A stretch of DNA of 32,986 nucleotides, from contig JAAUOU010000048.1 in assembly GCA_012034765.1 (NCBI GenBank), forward strand, positions 1 to 32,986, read 5' to 3'. This DNA comes from Pleurocapsaceae cyanobacterium CSU_1_1 (GTDB lineage Bacteria > Cyanobacteriota > Cyanobacteriia > Cyanobacteriales > Xenococcaceae). The translations under genes were made by a program, and so were the position numbers. Each line of letters begins with the position of its first letter. The stretch's first letter is position 1. The notes under the pieces are model-generated. The model did no database searches. It was not told the DNA's origin and saw only the letters and a list, made by a program, of their open reading frames with translations. Below are positions 1-8,606 of this stretch, one piece after another.

Positions 1-40
1 TGCTTTAGCACTAACTTCGTGTCGCGGAGCGGTGACGCGA

Positions 41-138
41 AGCTAATCCTTTAGGAAATCCTTTAGGACGTAAGGAGGACGCGCCCCCAGGCGCTAATCC
101 TTTAGGGCTAATCCTTTAGGGCTAATCCTTTAGGGCTA
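41..138. repeat. Tandem cluster of a short dispersed repeat (core ATCCTTTAGG)
   Basis: Five copies of the core AATCCTTTAGG lie here. Two 12-base copies are back to back at 45-68. Three perfect 14-base copies of GCTAATCCTTTAGG follow at 93-134. The first is preceded by GCGAAGC, as are copies elsewhere in the window (6355-6388, 10493-10514, 32831-32852). The cluster lies just past the stop codon of the cytochrome c assembly gene. No ORF is supported in 1-157. Confidence 0.85.
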
Positions 139-157
139 AGAGCTTGGGCGAAGCCCT

Positions 158-1144
158 TTATAAAAACCAACCATAGGAATGTAACCCCTGTCCCAGTAAG
201 TTAACTCCTAAATAACATACCCAAACTACTACAAAGCCTACTGCTGCTAGAATAGCGGGCTTCCTGCCCTGCCAGCCGCGAGTAATTCGGGAATGCAGAT
301 AGGCAGCAAATACTAGCCAAGTAATAAATGCCCAAGTTTCTTTAGGATCCCAACTCCAGTATGACCCCCAAGCTTCGTTTGCCCAAACTCCACCAGCAAT
401 AATGCCAATAGTTAAGAGGGGAAAACCTAGCCCAATGACGCGATAGCTAATATTATCAAGGGTATCTGCCAGACTCAAACGCTCAGGGGATAGGGTGACG
501 GTTTGTGTTTGGGGTAAATCCAACACTGCAGTATTGCCAGTGCTGCTATAAACACTTTCCGTCTCAGTATTTTTAGTGGTTTTTTGCTTAACGCGATCGC
601 GAAAACTACCAGTCCCTACTGAACTGCCTTTTAACTCTACTTTTTGACCACGGGTAACAATTAAAAAGGCAATGGCGATCGCACTTCCTACCATTAGAGT
701 CGAATAACTCAACATCATTACACTGACGTGCATCATTAACCAGTTGGATTTCAAGGCGGGAACTAAAGGGGCTGATGCCTGCATCTCCACAGGTAAACTA
801 AGGGCAGCAAAGGCGGTAATACACATCGCTACAGGGCTGGTAACTGCCCCCACCAAACGGCTACGGCTCATTCTTTCTGCTACAAAGTGAATGGTTGTCA
901 CCCCCCAAGCTAAAAAGAATAAAGATTCGTATAAATTGCTTAAGGGGAAATAACCTGCTTCAATCCAGCGAGAACCCAACAGGGTAGCCATACATAAATT
1001 AGCGATCGCCATTCCCGTTGTACCCAAGGTAGCCATGAAGGGCAAATTAGGAAAAGCAGCGCCAACCCAGTAGATCAGCATGGTAACTAGCAATACTGCA
1101 AAAGAAGTATTGTCTAAGAAGCTTTCAAGCGCAATTAAATCCAT
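158..1144 (-). CDS. ccsB: c-type cytochrome biogenesis protein, CcsA/CcsB (WWD-domain) family
   Basis: This integral membrane protein of the system II cytochrome c maturation pathway is expected to bind heme and, with its partner Ccs1, deliver it to apocytochromes on the lumenal/periplasmic face. The tryptophan-rich heme motif [15 protein letters not shown] begins at residue 259. Histidines follow near residue 284 and at the C-terminus (near 322), as in the family. Multiple hydrophobic segments surround a hydrophilic, poorly conserved insert near residues 170-225. The ORF is open to 1204, but I chose the ATG at 1144 (328 residues) because family members start with a similar [12 protein letters not shown] segment; the extra 20 residues look like upstream sequence. 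The partner gene is not in the window. Naming is inconsistent: the same protein is called CcsA in chloroplasts and CcsB in many bacterial annotations. Confidence 0.9.
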   Translation of the reverse strand: MDLIALESFLDNTSFAVLLVTMLIYWVGAAFPNLPFMATLGTTGMAIANLCMATLLGSRWIEAGYFPLSNLYESLFFLAWGVTTIHFVAERMSRSRLVGAVTSPVAMCITAFAALSLPVEMQASAPLVPALKSNWLMMHVSVMMLSYSTLMVGSAIAIAFLIVTRGQKVELKGSSVGTGSFRDRVKQKTTKNTETESVYSSTGNTAVLDLPQTQTVTLSPERLSLADTLDNISYRVIGLGFPLLTIGIIAGGVWANEAWGSYWSWDPKETWAFITWLVFAAYLHSRITRGWQGRKPAILAAVGFVVVWVCYLGVNLLGQGLHSYGWFL

Positions 1145-1345
1145 AGTTTTTTTGGTAGCTTTGCCTAAAATTGTTAAGATGCGATCGGAATCAATGTATA
1201 TCAATATATTTTAAGATGTTTCTCTACATACTTTATTGTAAAAATAAATCAGTAGTCTAGACGACAATTTTTGCCTGGGAGTTATTGGGAGGATGGGAAT
1301 ATGCCCAAACAAACTATCCAACTAACCTTTGACCGCGATCGACTA

Positions 1346-2560
1346 CTAGATTTTTTGCTGCCAAATTTCTACCAAATTGTTAACAGTTTGCTGCCAACTA
1401 TATTGTTGAGCGAGTTCTTGAGCTTTCATCCCCATCGACTGACGAAGCTGGGTATCAGCGATTAATCTAGTTAACTTATCTAAAAAATCTGCTTGATTTT
1501 GAGGTTCATATAACCAGCCTGTTTCACCATCTATAATCGTATCAGTAACTCCTCCTGCCCGAGGAGCGATCGCAGGAATTCCCGCAGCAGCAGCTTCAAT
1601 TACTGTTAAGCCTTTAGTTTCTTTTTCGGAGTTGGTAATAAATATATCCCCATTAACTAATAGTTCAGATATAGAGGTGGGGCTAATTCTACCTAATAAA
1701 TAAACTTCAGGTGTTAACTGTTTTAAAGTTCGTTTTATTTCTGTTTTCAGTGAACCATCTCCAGCAATTATTATGGCTATTTGGTCATAAATGTGAGCAG
1801 GCAATTTAGCGAGGGCTGTTAAGACAAAATTCCACCCCTTATCAGGAGTTAAGCGTCCGATGAAAATTAGCTTAATTTTATTTGCTAGATTAGGTAAATT
1901 ATATTTTATAGTAAAAAAATCGACAGCTTGATGACTATTTCTAAACTGGTTTAAATCGCAGCCTAATAATTCAGCAAAAGCTATATTTTTAATGCCCATT
2001 CGCTTTAGCTTATGAGCAGTTATAGAACTTGATACTAAAGTACAGTCATAAGAGTTATAGATTTTAACAAAGATTAAAGCTAAAATTTTTTTAATAAATT
2101 TATTAATCCCCAGCGGTAAAGTAAAATAATCATCAAGATAATCAATATAGTTAGTATGAAACCAGGCTAGACAAGGTATCTGATGCTGTTGAGCATATTT
2201 AACTCCAGGTAGCTTAAGCAAACAAATTCCTAGTCTTTCTGCTTCATCAACATGAATTAAATCGGGTTTAAACTGTCCAAGCTTTTCTAGCACAATTTGA
2301 TAAGATTTAATTGTTAAATCTCGTTCAAAATCCAAGGCGATCGCTTTACTACTTGGTAAATTAATTATTTCTATACCAGGAAATATTTCACCTGTATATT
2401 GCTCGTAATCAGGATATATATGCTTAATCGGACTATAATCAGGGCAAAACACAATTACCTGATGTTTTAAAAGACTAAGCTGTTCTAATCTTTTAAAAAT
2501 CGCGATCGTCACACCATCAATTACGGGAAAAAAACTAGAACAGATAATGGCAATTTTCAT
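1346..2560 (-). CDS. glycosyltransferase family 4 (GT-B fold)
   Basis: A retaining GT-B glycosyltransferase of 404 residues that transfers a sugar from a nucleotide sugar to an unknown acceptor at the cytoplasmic membrane face. The N-terminal half opens with KIAIICSSFFPVIDGV, the usual first strand and glycine loop. The C-terminal half has IGRLTPDKGW and the family E-x7-E signature in ETKGLTVIEAAAAGIPAIA, followed by GGVTDTIIDGETGWL. Only 9 bases separate it from the upstream GT39 gene on the same strand, so the two are probably co-transcribed and may act on the same glycan. Sequence alone does not give the donor or acceptor. Its first half somewhat resembles the glycolipid-type GT4 enzymes, but I would not assign a lipid product. 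Confidence 0.88.
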   Translation of the reverse strand: MKIAIICSSFFPVIDGVTIAIFKRLEQLSLLKHQVIVFCPDYSPIKHIYPDYEQYTGEIFPGIEIINLPSSKAIALDFERDLTIKSYQIVLEKLGQFKPDLIHVDEAERLGICLLKLPGVKYAQQHQIPCLAWFHTNYIDYLDDYFTLPLGINKFIKKILALIFVKIYNSYDCTLVSSSITAHKLKRMGIKNIAFAELLGCDLNQFRNSHQAVDFFTIKYNLPNLANKIKLIFIGRLTPDKGWNFVLTALAKLPAHIYDQIAIIIAGDGSLKTEIKRTLKQLTPEVYLLGRISPTSISELLVNGDIFITNSEKETKGLTVIEAAAAGIPAIAPRAGGVTDTIIDGETGWLYEPQNQADFLDKLTRLIADTQLRQSMGMKAQELAQQYSWQQTVNNLVEIWQQKI

Positions 2561-2569
2561 GAAATAAAC

Positions 2570-4330
2570 CTAATCTTGATTTTTTGCTTGCTCAATAGTC
2601 CATAAGTCTAGAGGAAATTCGTTAACACTAAATACAGGAGATTTATATACCTGTTGAGATTTAATTCGCGAATCTTGATTTAATCTTTGTTTTAATTGTG
2701 TAGTAGGCTTTAATAGAAAAACATGAGCAAATTGATTCAGGTATAAATATAAATTTTCTTGAGGAGTAATGATCTTATATTTAACTTCAGGTTTCAAAGA
2801 ATAAGCTAAAGATATTGCATCCATTGCTTCAGTAGATTCGACAATGACTAAAGCGCAATTGCTTTGATTAATTATTTTAGCGATCGCAGGATTATTAATA
2901 TTTCTTCCCTTTTGATAAAAGGGCGATAAGCTTAGATTGCGAATATTAGAAAAAGTGCCTAATACTAACAAAGCAATTATAATTAACTGCCAAAATTTTG
3001 ACTGTTGAGAATTTAATTTACTGCCTAAAGTATAGGCAACAGCAATTAATATACCTAATTGTAGGGGAATTAAATATCTAGGTGCAGTGGAACTTTGCCC
3101 TTGATTAATAATGTCCATAACTAGTAAAGGTAGCGGTAGAGAAAATATTAAACAAATAAGATAAAGCCAGCGATCGCACTTTGTATTGACAATTAAATAA
3201 TAAAGGGAATAAGCTGACAAACTTAAAATACCAATGGCAACTAACGCTCCAATAATAGTTGTCCAGTCTAGATTAATATATTTGCTGATGATAACAGTAA
3301 AAATAGAAACTACTAATATTAAAGCAAGCTTCAATGGCTTATTCTGCCAGAGAGGATATAGTTTAATAGCAGTCAGCAAAATAATGACAATTACTACCGA
3401 GCCTAGAACAACCTGAATTGGGTTAGAATTTGGCGATAGCGGTAAATCACCAAAAATTAATAAATTAGTGCCAAGATAAACTGCAATAATATCAGCAAGA
3501 TTAAAATTGCCCCTCATCCAGCTAGTATTATCTCGAAGTAAATCTAAATGATTAATAATTACCAAGATCCAAGGAAAAAAAGCTAGTAAAGAAATAAAGC
3601 CTGATCGAAAATAATTTTTGACTATAATTAGCTGGCTTTTATTTATTTTAAATATTAAATATATTCCTTGAAACAAAGCTACATAAATAGAAAATAATGA
3701 AGTATAAAAGCCAATTACTAAACATAAACTAGATAATAACCAAGCTGATTTAGTATTTAATCTGATGGCTCTTAAAAAACTAGCGCTTATCAATAAAATA
3801 GTTACTGTCCATAAACTATAAGGACGAGCCTCTTGAGCATATGCCACATAAAAAGGGGAAATACTCATTATGCCGATAGCTAACCAGCTAATCCGCGAGC
3901 GATTAAATAATTCTTGACACAACCAATATAAACAAGGCAAAGTTAGCAAACTAAAGATGACCGAGAGACTTCTCATTGTGGCAATAGAATTACCCCACCA
4001 CTGTAGCCATAATCTAGTAAACAAAAAATAAAGAGGAGCATGTTCAGGGCTTTTAGTTAGAGCATGAATACTATCACTAAAAGTTCGACTTGAATTGACA
4101 ATTTGATAAGACAGTAAATCATCACGTTCAACTATATCTTGCTGTAATAAACTACTAGTAGCTTCTGCAATTGTGTAGCCTGAAACTCTAACCGCAGTTG
4201 CCACCTCATCTACCCAAAACACTTTATCTGCTAAACTTGTGACGCGAAAAAAAAAGCCGAGTACAACCATACTTATTAAAAGTAAAACTGGAGTAGCTTT
4301 AAATGCTAACTGGTAATTTTTGTGAGACAT
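2570..4330 (-). CDS. glycosyltransferase family 39-like membrane protein (GT-C fold)
   Basis: A polytopic membrane protein of 586 residues with about ten to twelve hydrophobic segments. It resembles ArnT/PMT-type enzymes that use a polyprenyl-phosphate sugar on the outer face of the membrane. The first extracytoplasmic loop carries the acidic pair expected for GT-C catalysis (FWVDEVATAV), and EHAPLYFLFTRLWLQWWG matches the conserved second motif of GT39 proteins. The C-terminal soluble part, from about residue 480, has a small alpha/beta-like pattern. It is the first gene of a two-gene unit with the GT4 gene downstream. It diverges from the PagL-like gene at 4492, leaving about 160 bases for both promoters. 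The acceptor is unknown. Confidence 0.85.
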   Translation of the reverse strand: MSHKNYQLAFKATPVLLLISMVVLGFFFRVTSLADKVFWVDEVATAVRVSGYTIAEATSSLLQQDIVERDDLLSYQIVNSSRTFSDSIHALTKSPEHAPLYFLFTRLWLQWWGNSIATMRSLSVIFSLLTLPCLYWLCQELFNRSRISWLAIGIMSISPFYVAYAQEARPYSLWTVTILLISASFLRAIRLNTKSAWLLSSLCLVIGFYTSLFSIYVALFQGIYLIFKINKSQLIIVKNYFRSGFISLLAFFPWILVIINHLDLLRDNTSWMRGNFNLADIIAVYLGTNLLIFGDLPLSPNSNPIQVVLGSVVIVIILLTAIKLYPLWQNKPLKLALILVVSIFTVIISKYINLDWTTIIGALVAIGILSLSAYSLYYLIVNTKCDRWLYLICLIFSLPLPLLVMDIINQGQSSTAPRYLIPLQLGILIAVAYTLGSKLNSQQSKFWQLIIIALLVLGTFSNIRNLSLSPFYQKGRNINNPAIAKIINQSNCALVIVESTEAMDAISLAYSLKPEVKYKIITPQENLYLYLNQFAHVFLLKPTTQLKQRLNQDSRIKSQQVYKSPVFSVNEFPLDLWTIEQAKNQD

Positions 4331-4491
4331 TTAAGATTACTAAGGCTAAAATATAGCGATTCTCCCATCAGAATAAAAAGATAAATCTATTTTTAGTCTT
4401 TAATTCAAAGGCAGAGAATAGACATGAAATGTAATTAAGTAAACGAAAAACACGATCAAGCGTAATTTTAAAGATAAATAATGTCATCAAA

Positions 4492-5169
4492 ATGTCATCA
4501 ATAATTTCTGGGCAGCAAGCTACAGCAAATAAACATAACATTTGTCGGGGTATAATATTTATATTGGCGGTAATATTAGCAATTTTGCGATCGCCTCTTG
4601 ATGCAGTCGCTGATGAAGCACAACCCCCTTCTCTTCAGCAAGAACAAACCGATTCCCCCAATCTGACTAGGAAATCTGAGCCAGCTTTCGGCACAAAAGG
4701 GCAAAAACAATGGTATGTTCAGGGTGCAGCAGCAACGACCCTAGATCGAGAAGAAGCTTTTCCGCAACGTTTTGGGTTAGCAGGGGCAGGATTATCTAAA
4801 TTTCTGTTTGATGGTCACAGCATAAATTTAGAGTTAAACACTATCTATTTTAGCCAGCCTGACAACGATGCTTTAGGCTTAAACCTCTCCCTTTTAATGC
4901 GCTGGCATTTCCTCCGTAAGACCAATTGGGCGCTATTTATTGATGGTGGTGCGGGGATCATGGGTACTACTAGCGATGTTCCTAGTAAAGGAGCAAGCTT
5001 CAACTTCACCCCTCAAGCTGGTGCAGGGATTAATATTAAGCTCAAAAACCAAAGACGACTGATGTTAGGCTTACGCTGGCATCATATCTCCCATGCCGAC
5101 TTATTTGGAGCAAACCCTGGCAGAGATAGCATTATGGGCTACGTTGGCGTGCAGTTTCTCAAGCCTTAG
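4492..5169 (+). CDS. acyloxyacyl hydrolase / lipid A 3-O-deacylase (PagL-like) outer-membrane protein
   Basis: A 225-residue protein with a hydrophobic N-terminal export segment (about residues 20-41) followed by alternating polar/apolar stretches typical of a small beta-barrel. Its C-terminus matches the PagL active-site region: His198-x-Ser200 in WHHISHADLFG, then NPG at 208-210. In PagL the triad is His, Ser and Glu with 12 residues from Ser to Glu; here position 212 (Ser+12) is Asp. PagL-type enzymes remove the 3-O acyl chain from lipid A in the outer membrane. In a cyanobacterium the substrate may be a different lipid A or glycolipid. Two overlapping ATGTCATCAA copies occur at 4481 and 4492; only the second is in frame. 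The next gene encodes a Tat-exported reductase. Confidence 0.8.
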   Translation: MSSIISGQQATANKHNICRGIIFILAVILAILRSPLDAVADEAQPPSLQQEQTDSPNLTRKSEPAFGTKGQKQWYVQGAAATTLDREEAFPQRFGLAGAGLSKFLFDGHSINLELNTIYFSQPDNDALGLNLSLLMRWHFLRKTNWALFIDGGAGIMGTTSDVPSKGASFNFTPQAGAGINIKLKNQRRLMLGLRWHHISHADLFGANPGRDSIMGYVGVQFLKP

Positions 5170-5260
5170 CTTTCTGCTGTCAGTTCAAAAGTCAAAAGGG
5201 CGATCGCTTGCTAAAAAAATATTCTCGCTAAAATATTTTTTAAAGCTAAAATCAAAAATT

Positions 5261-6226
5261 ATGACCCGAAAAACCAATCGACGTAACTTCCTGATCGGTA
5301 GCGTAGCAGCAGCCACAGCTATTGGTAGCCAAGCTTTAACCAAAAAAACAAACCTCGCGTCTTCCTCGACAATCGAATCCATGCCAGCAAGAATATTAGG
5401 CAAGACTCAAATTAGTCTACCAGTTTTAGGCTTGGGTGGAGCAGGGCAAACTCCTATTTCCTATGAAGGTAAAGAAAAAGAAGCCATTGCTTTAATTGAA
5501 AAAGCTTTAGAATTAGGGATCAAATATTATGATACCGCAGCCAGCTATGGTCCTTCAGAGGAACGCTTTGGTAAAATTTTACCAACCTACCGCGATCGCA
5601 TTTATCTCAACAGTAAAACCGCAGCCAGAGATTACGATGGTGCTTGGCGGGAATTAGAGCTATCCTTAAAACGTCTTCAGACGGATTACCTCGATTCTTG
5701 GCAATTACATCACGTTTCCTTTACTGATGAATTAGATATTATTTTTAGCAACCAAGGCGCAATCAAAGCTGTTGAAGAAGCCAAAGAGCAAGGATTAATT
5801 AAATTTTCGGGAATTACAGGGCATCATGAACCAGAAGTTATTGCCGAGGGGTTGCGTCGCTACGATTTTGATACAACTTTGATCTCTCTCAACGCTGCTG
5901 ATGTTCATCATCCCCGTCCATTTTCCCGTACCGTATTGCCAGTAGCAAAAGAAAAAAATGTCGGTGTAATCGCTATGAAAGTTCCTGCCTACGGTAAATT
6001 ATTACAACCTGGTATTTTATCTAGTATGGAACAGGCTATGGGGTACAGCCTTTCTTTACCTGGAGTGCATTGCTGCATCATAGCTGCCGAAAACCCCGAA
6101 CAACTAGAATCTAATGTTACTGTAGCGCGCAATTACACTCCTTTAAACACAGCACAAATGACCCAAATAGAACAACTAACTACCAACGCTGGAGAAGACG
6201 GCGCATTCTTTCGTCGATGGACTTAA
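5261..6226 (+). CDS. aldo/keto reductase with a Tat signal peptide
   Basis: An NAD(P)H-dependent oxidoreductase of 321 residues with a (beta/alpha)8 fold. The catalytic tetrad is visible: Asp91 and Tyr96 in YYDTAASYG, Lys119 in YLNSKTA, and His150 in SWQLHH. The N-terminus is a twin-arginine signal (TNRRNFLIG followed by an Ala-rich hydrophobic stretch), so the folded enzyme with its cofactor is probably exported to the periplasm. I chose the ATG at 5261 because the Tat motif follows directly; the longer ORF from 5093 would overlap the PagL-like gene and bury the signal. It lies 91 bases after that gene on the same strand. The substrate is unknown. Confidence 0.88.
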   Translation: MTRKTNRRNFLIGSVAAATAIGSQALTKKTNLASSSTIESMPARILGKTQISLPVLGLGGAGQTPISYEGKEKEAIALIEKALELGIKYYDTAASYGPSEERFGKILPTYRDRIYLNSKTAARDYDGAWRELELSLKRLQTDYLDSWQLHHVSFTDELDIIFSNQGAIKAVEEAKEQGLIKFSGITGHHEPEVIAEGLRRYDFDTTLISLNAADVHHPRPFSRTVLPVAKEKNVGVIAMKVPAYGKLLQPGILSSMEQAMGYSLSLPGVHCCIIAAENPEQLESNVTVARNYTPLNTAQMTQIEQLTTNAGEDGAFFRRWT

Positions 6227-6354
6227 AATATTAACTTTCAAGAAGCACAAGCTGGAAGAGTAGATTTAGGGGCAAAGGGTAATTTATTTTTTCCTGACAT
6301 GACAAATCTAGGAATTGCGATCAAACGCGAAGGATGCGAAGGACGGACGCGCTA

Positions 6355-6388
6355 GCTAATCCTTTAGGGCGAAGCTAATCCTTTAGGG
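6355..6388. repeat. Two copies of the short dispersed repeat GCTAATCCTTTAGGG
   Basis: Two exact 15-base copies at 6355-6369 and 6374-6388 are separated by CGAA, so the second reads GCGAAGC followed by the TAATCCTTTAGGG core. They match the copies at 93-134. They lie between the convergent aldo/keto reductase and ferric-reductase-like genes. The sequence just before them (6320-6353) is rich in GCGAAGGA-like words and may be a decayed part of the same array. Confidence 0.85.
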
Positions 6389-6415
6389 TTCTTCTTTGTT
6401 TGGGAATCATAAGTA

Positions 6416-7015
6416 TTAAGTGACGATGGGTTTTTCTGTTTTTTTAATCAACAGGATTAAACGTAGAATCAAGGCAGAGATTAACATAACTACCCACGGT
6501 GTATAAAAGAGCCAAGACTCACCTAATTTCTCGGCAAAAGCAACGGTAAAAGATAGCCAAAGATAGTACATTCCTACCGTATGCAAAATTTTCCAGCTAC
6601 GCCTGCCTAAAATAGCAGCGGGGCGTTTGAAAGAAGTAATGGTCATTAATAGAATAAACACGTAGCCTAAATTAGCACCAAAATTGTCCCGCACCATATT
6701 TTCTGAAGTTAAAACTGCCACTCCCGCGATCGCAACTGCATGGAGTCCGTGAGATATTGCCATAGATAGTCCCAAATAGCGACGATTCTGCAATAACCAC
6801 TTAGAAACTTGACTTGGCTTAAGTTTTTGCCATGCTGAGGCAATAAAAGCTAATAAAAACAAAATACAGGAAGAGCGAGCAGTAAATCTAATTAAAAGCC
6901 GAAAACTTTCCTCATTCATGCCTTCAGCTAACAAAATTAAAGCAAATACTGTGGCAATAATCAGGGTTGACCATTGAACAATCTGCCATTTCTGGATCGG
7001 TAATAGTTTGTTCAT
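6416..7015 (-). CDS. ferric reductase-like transmembrane-domain protein (MsrQ-like)
   Basis: A 199-residue membrane protein with about five or six hydrophobic helices and no flavin or NAD domain. Histidines in the helices could ligate heme: His89 and His92 in ISHGLHAV, and His145 in ILHTVGMYYLW. This pattern fits the ferric-reductase-like transmembrane family, which includes MsrQ and passes electrons across the membrane. The start overlaps the stop of the upstream DUF2834 gene by 4 bases (7012-7015), so the two are translationally coupled. The partner that supplies or receives electrons is not visible here; no MsrP gene is nearby. Confidence 0.75.
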   Translation of the reverse strand: MNKLLPIQKWQIVQWSTLIIATVFALILLAEGMNEESFRLLIRFTARSSCILFLLAFIASAWQKLKPSQVSKWLLQNRRYLGLSMAISHGLHAVAIAGVAVLTSENMVRDNFGANLGYVFILLMTITSFKRPAAILGRRSWKILHTVGMYYLWLSFTVAFAEKLGESWLFYTPWVVMLISALILRLILLIKKTEKPIVT

Positions 7016-7344
7016 GTGGCTTCACTTAATAATTGTGTTTTTAGCTTACTTAAGCGCATTCCTAAAAATAAAGGTAAAGCACAAGACAAACCGATGATTA
7101 AATTCACCACAACATAAACCCAGAGAAACTTCATTTGCAGTTTCGTACCTTCTTTAAACACAAAAATCCAAAACACGAAGGAAGAAGTAAATAAATCTAA
7201 AGCGACAGCACTAGAGGCTTGATTGACAAATAATTGCGACAAAAACAACGATAAATTCCAACCATTATCAGCAAGAAATGGGATGAATTGTGAATAAGGC
7301 AAAGCAAAACCGACTATAGCTAGGATTAGATAAATTATTTGCAT
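7012..7344 (-). CDS. DUF2834-type small membrane protein
   Basis: A 110-residue protein with three or four hydrophobic helices. The segments GFALPYSQFIPFL near the N-terminus and VALDLFTSSFVFWIFVFKEG in the middle fit the DUF2834 family of small membrane proteins of unknown function. It is followed with a 4-base overlap by the ferric-reductase-like gene and preceded by the AraC-family regulator at 123 bases on the same strand. This suggests one regulated unit, possibly with DUF2834 as a small subunit of the heme membrane protein. That pairing is inference. Confidence 0.75.
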   Translation of the reverse strand: MQIIYLILAIVGFALPYSQFIPFLADNGWNLSLFLSQLFVNQASSAVALDLFTSSFVFWIFVFKEGTKLQMKFLWVYVVVNLIIGLSCALPLFLGMRLSKLKTQLLSEAT

Positions 7345-7467
7345 GACTGTAATTAATATTTTCTCAATTTCAGAACTAATGCTTAGTTTAAATATTCTCT
7401 AGTTCGCTGTATTGCCGATTATTCCAAAAATTGTTCTATTTTTACTTTAAAAAGCTTTTAGCTCTAT

Positions 7468-8340
7468 TTAAAATAAATTCTGATAGGACTTAGGGGTAAT
7501 TTGATAATGCTGACGAAAGACTCTAGTAAAATGACTTTGATTTTTAAAGCCGACTTCCTGACAAATAAAAGCGATCGCTAAATTTTTTTGACGCAACAGA
7601 AGTTTTGCTTTTTCTAAACGACAGTTGGTAATGTATTTATGGGGAGAAGTGCCAGTAGATTGTTTAAATAGGCAAGCAAAATAATGAGAACTGATATGAA
7701 TTAAACTTGCCAGTAAGTCCAAGTTGAGATTGTGGTCTAAATGTTCTTGAATATAGTCAATGACTATTTTGAGTTGGTAATTGGTTAATCCGCCTCGATA
7801 CTCTTTGACAGCATTTTTAACTCCATAACGGCGTAGTAAATGCACCCCTAATGCAGTAGCCATCGAGTCTGCATAAAGCTGGCTATCTTCACAAGCAGTA
7901 ACTAATTCAGTTTTTAAAGCTAAGGCTATCTGTTGAATTAAAGGATCATGAACTTTGAGTTGCGATCGCAATTCTATCTGAGTATCATCTCCCATAGCAT
8001 CAATTAGGACATCGGGGGGCAAAAATAGATCGATCAAAGGCACATCCCGATCCACTGCCACCCTGGGAAAAACACTACCAGCAGGAATAAGAGCAACATC
8101 TCCTTGAAGATATTCTTCTTGATGCCATTGTCCCTCGATTTGAAAACTAGCCTGAAATTCCCCTTGAGCAACTACTAAAACATGGGCTAAAGCGATCGTT
8201 TCAGGCATTTCCCCCGCAGGTTCTAACTCATAAATCAGACTCAGCTTGTTCCATCCTGCCTCCTGACTAGAAAGCAGATGATCGTGATTGTGTTCGCCAG
8301 ATAAACTATATAGATTAAGCGGGGATTCTTCTAAAGACAA
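7468..8340 (-). CDS. AraC-family transcriptional regulator with cupin-type sensor domain
   Basis: A 290-residue regulator. Residues about 25-130 form a cupin-like sensing domain (QASFQIEGQWHQEEYLQGDV, VALIPAGSVFP). Residues about 185-290 form the double helix-turn-helix of the AraC family (LDLLASLIHISSHYFACLFK, then FICQEVGFKNQSHFTRVFRQ and the closing ITPKSYQ). It probably senses a small molecule and controls itself and the two downstream membrane-protein genes on the same strand. No operator is obvious in the 266 bases upstream, although a direct repeat TATAAATTGT TATAAATTGT occurs near 8500-8520. The ligand is unknown. Confidence 0.88.
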   Translation of the reverse strand: MSLEESPLNLYSLSGEHNHDHLLSSQEAGWNKLSLIYELEPAGEMPETIALAHVLVVAQGEFQASFQIEGQWHQEEYLQGDVALIPAGSVFPRVAVDRDVPLIDLFLPPDVLIDAMGDDTQIELRSQLKVHDPLIQQIALALKTELVTACEDSQLYADSMATALGVHLLRRYGVKNAVKEYRGGLTNYQLKIVIDYIQEHLDHNLNLDLLASLIHISSHYFACLFKQSTGTSPHKYITNCRLEKAKLLLRQKNLAIAFICQEVGFKNQSHFTRVFRQHYQITPKSYQNLF

Positions 8341-8541
8341 AATTAAACCAGATTCATCTTGACAACTTAAGTTTATGACAAAATAAGGTTACAAAACTGC
8401 TTGGCAATTCTTGACTCTATCCCCTAAAAAAACCAGAGAGAAGTTCTTTTCACAAGCGATCGCACTTCTTTTAAAACTTCAATTCAGCAACGCCCTTCAT
8501 TTATAAATTGTTATAAATTGTCAAAGCCTCACAGTTAAATG

Positions 8542-8594
8542 CTTCTGACTTCTGACTTCTGACTTCTGACTTCTGACTTCTGACTTCTGACTTC
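8542..8594. repeat. Heptanucleotide tandem repeat (CTTCTGA)n
   Basis: Seven perfect copies of CTTCTGA followed by CTTC (7.6 copies) lie just after the stop codon of the SDR/CIA30 gene, in the gap between two minus-strand genes. Short heptameric tandem repeats of this kind are well known in cyanobacterial genomes. Copy number probably varies between strains by slippage. Confidence 0.95.
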
Positions 8595-8606
8595 CGCGCA
8601 GCGGTA

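Noticed and set aside
1271-1465. Small plus-strand ORF with a good GGAGG site before an ATG at 1302
   Set aside because: More than half of it is antisense to the C-terminal coding region of the GT4 gene, and no family is recognisable. It could be a gene remnant, but this cannot be supported.
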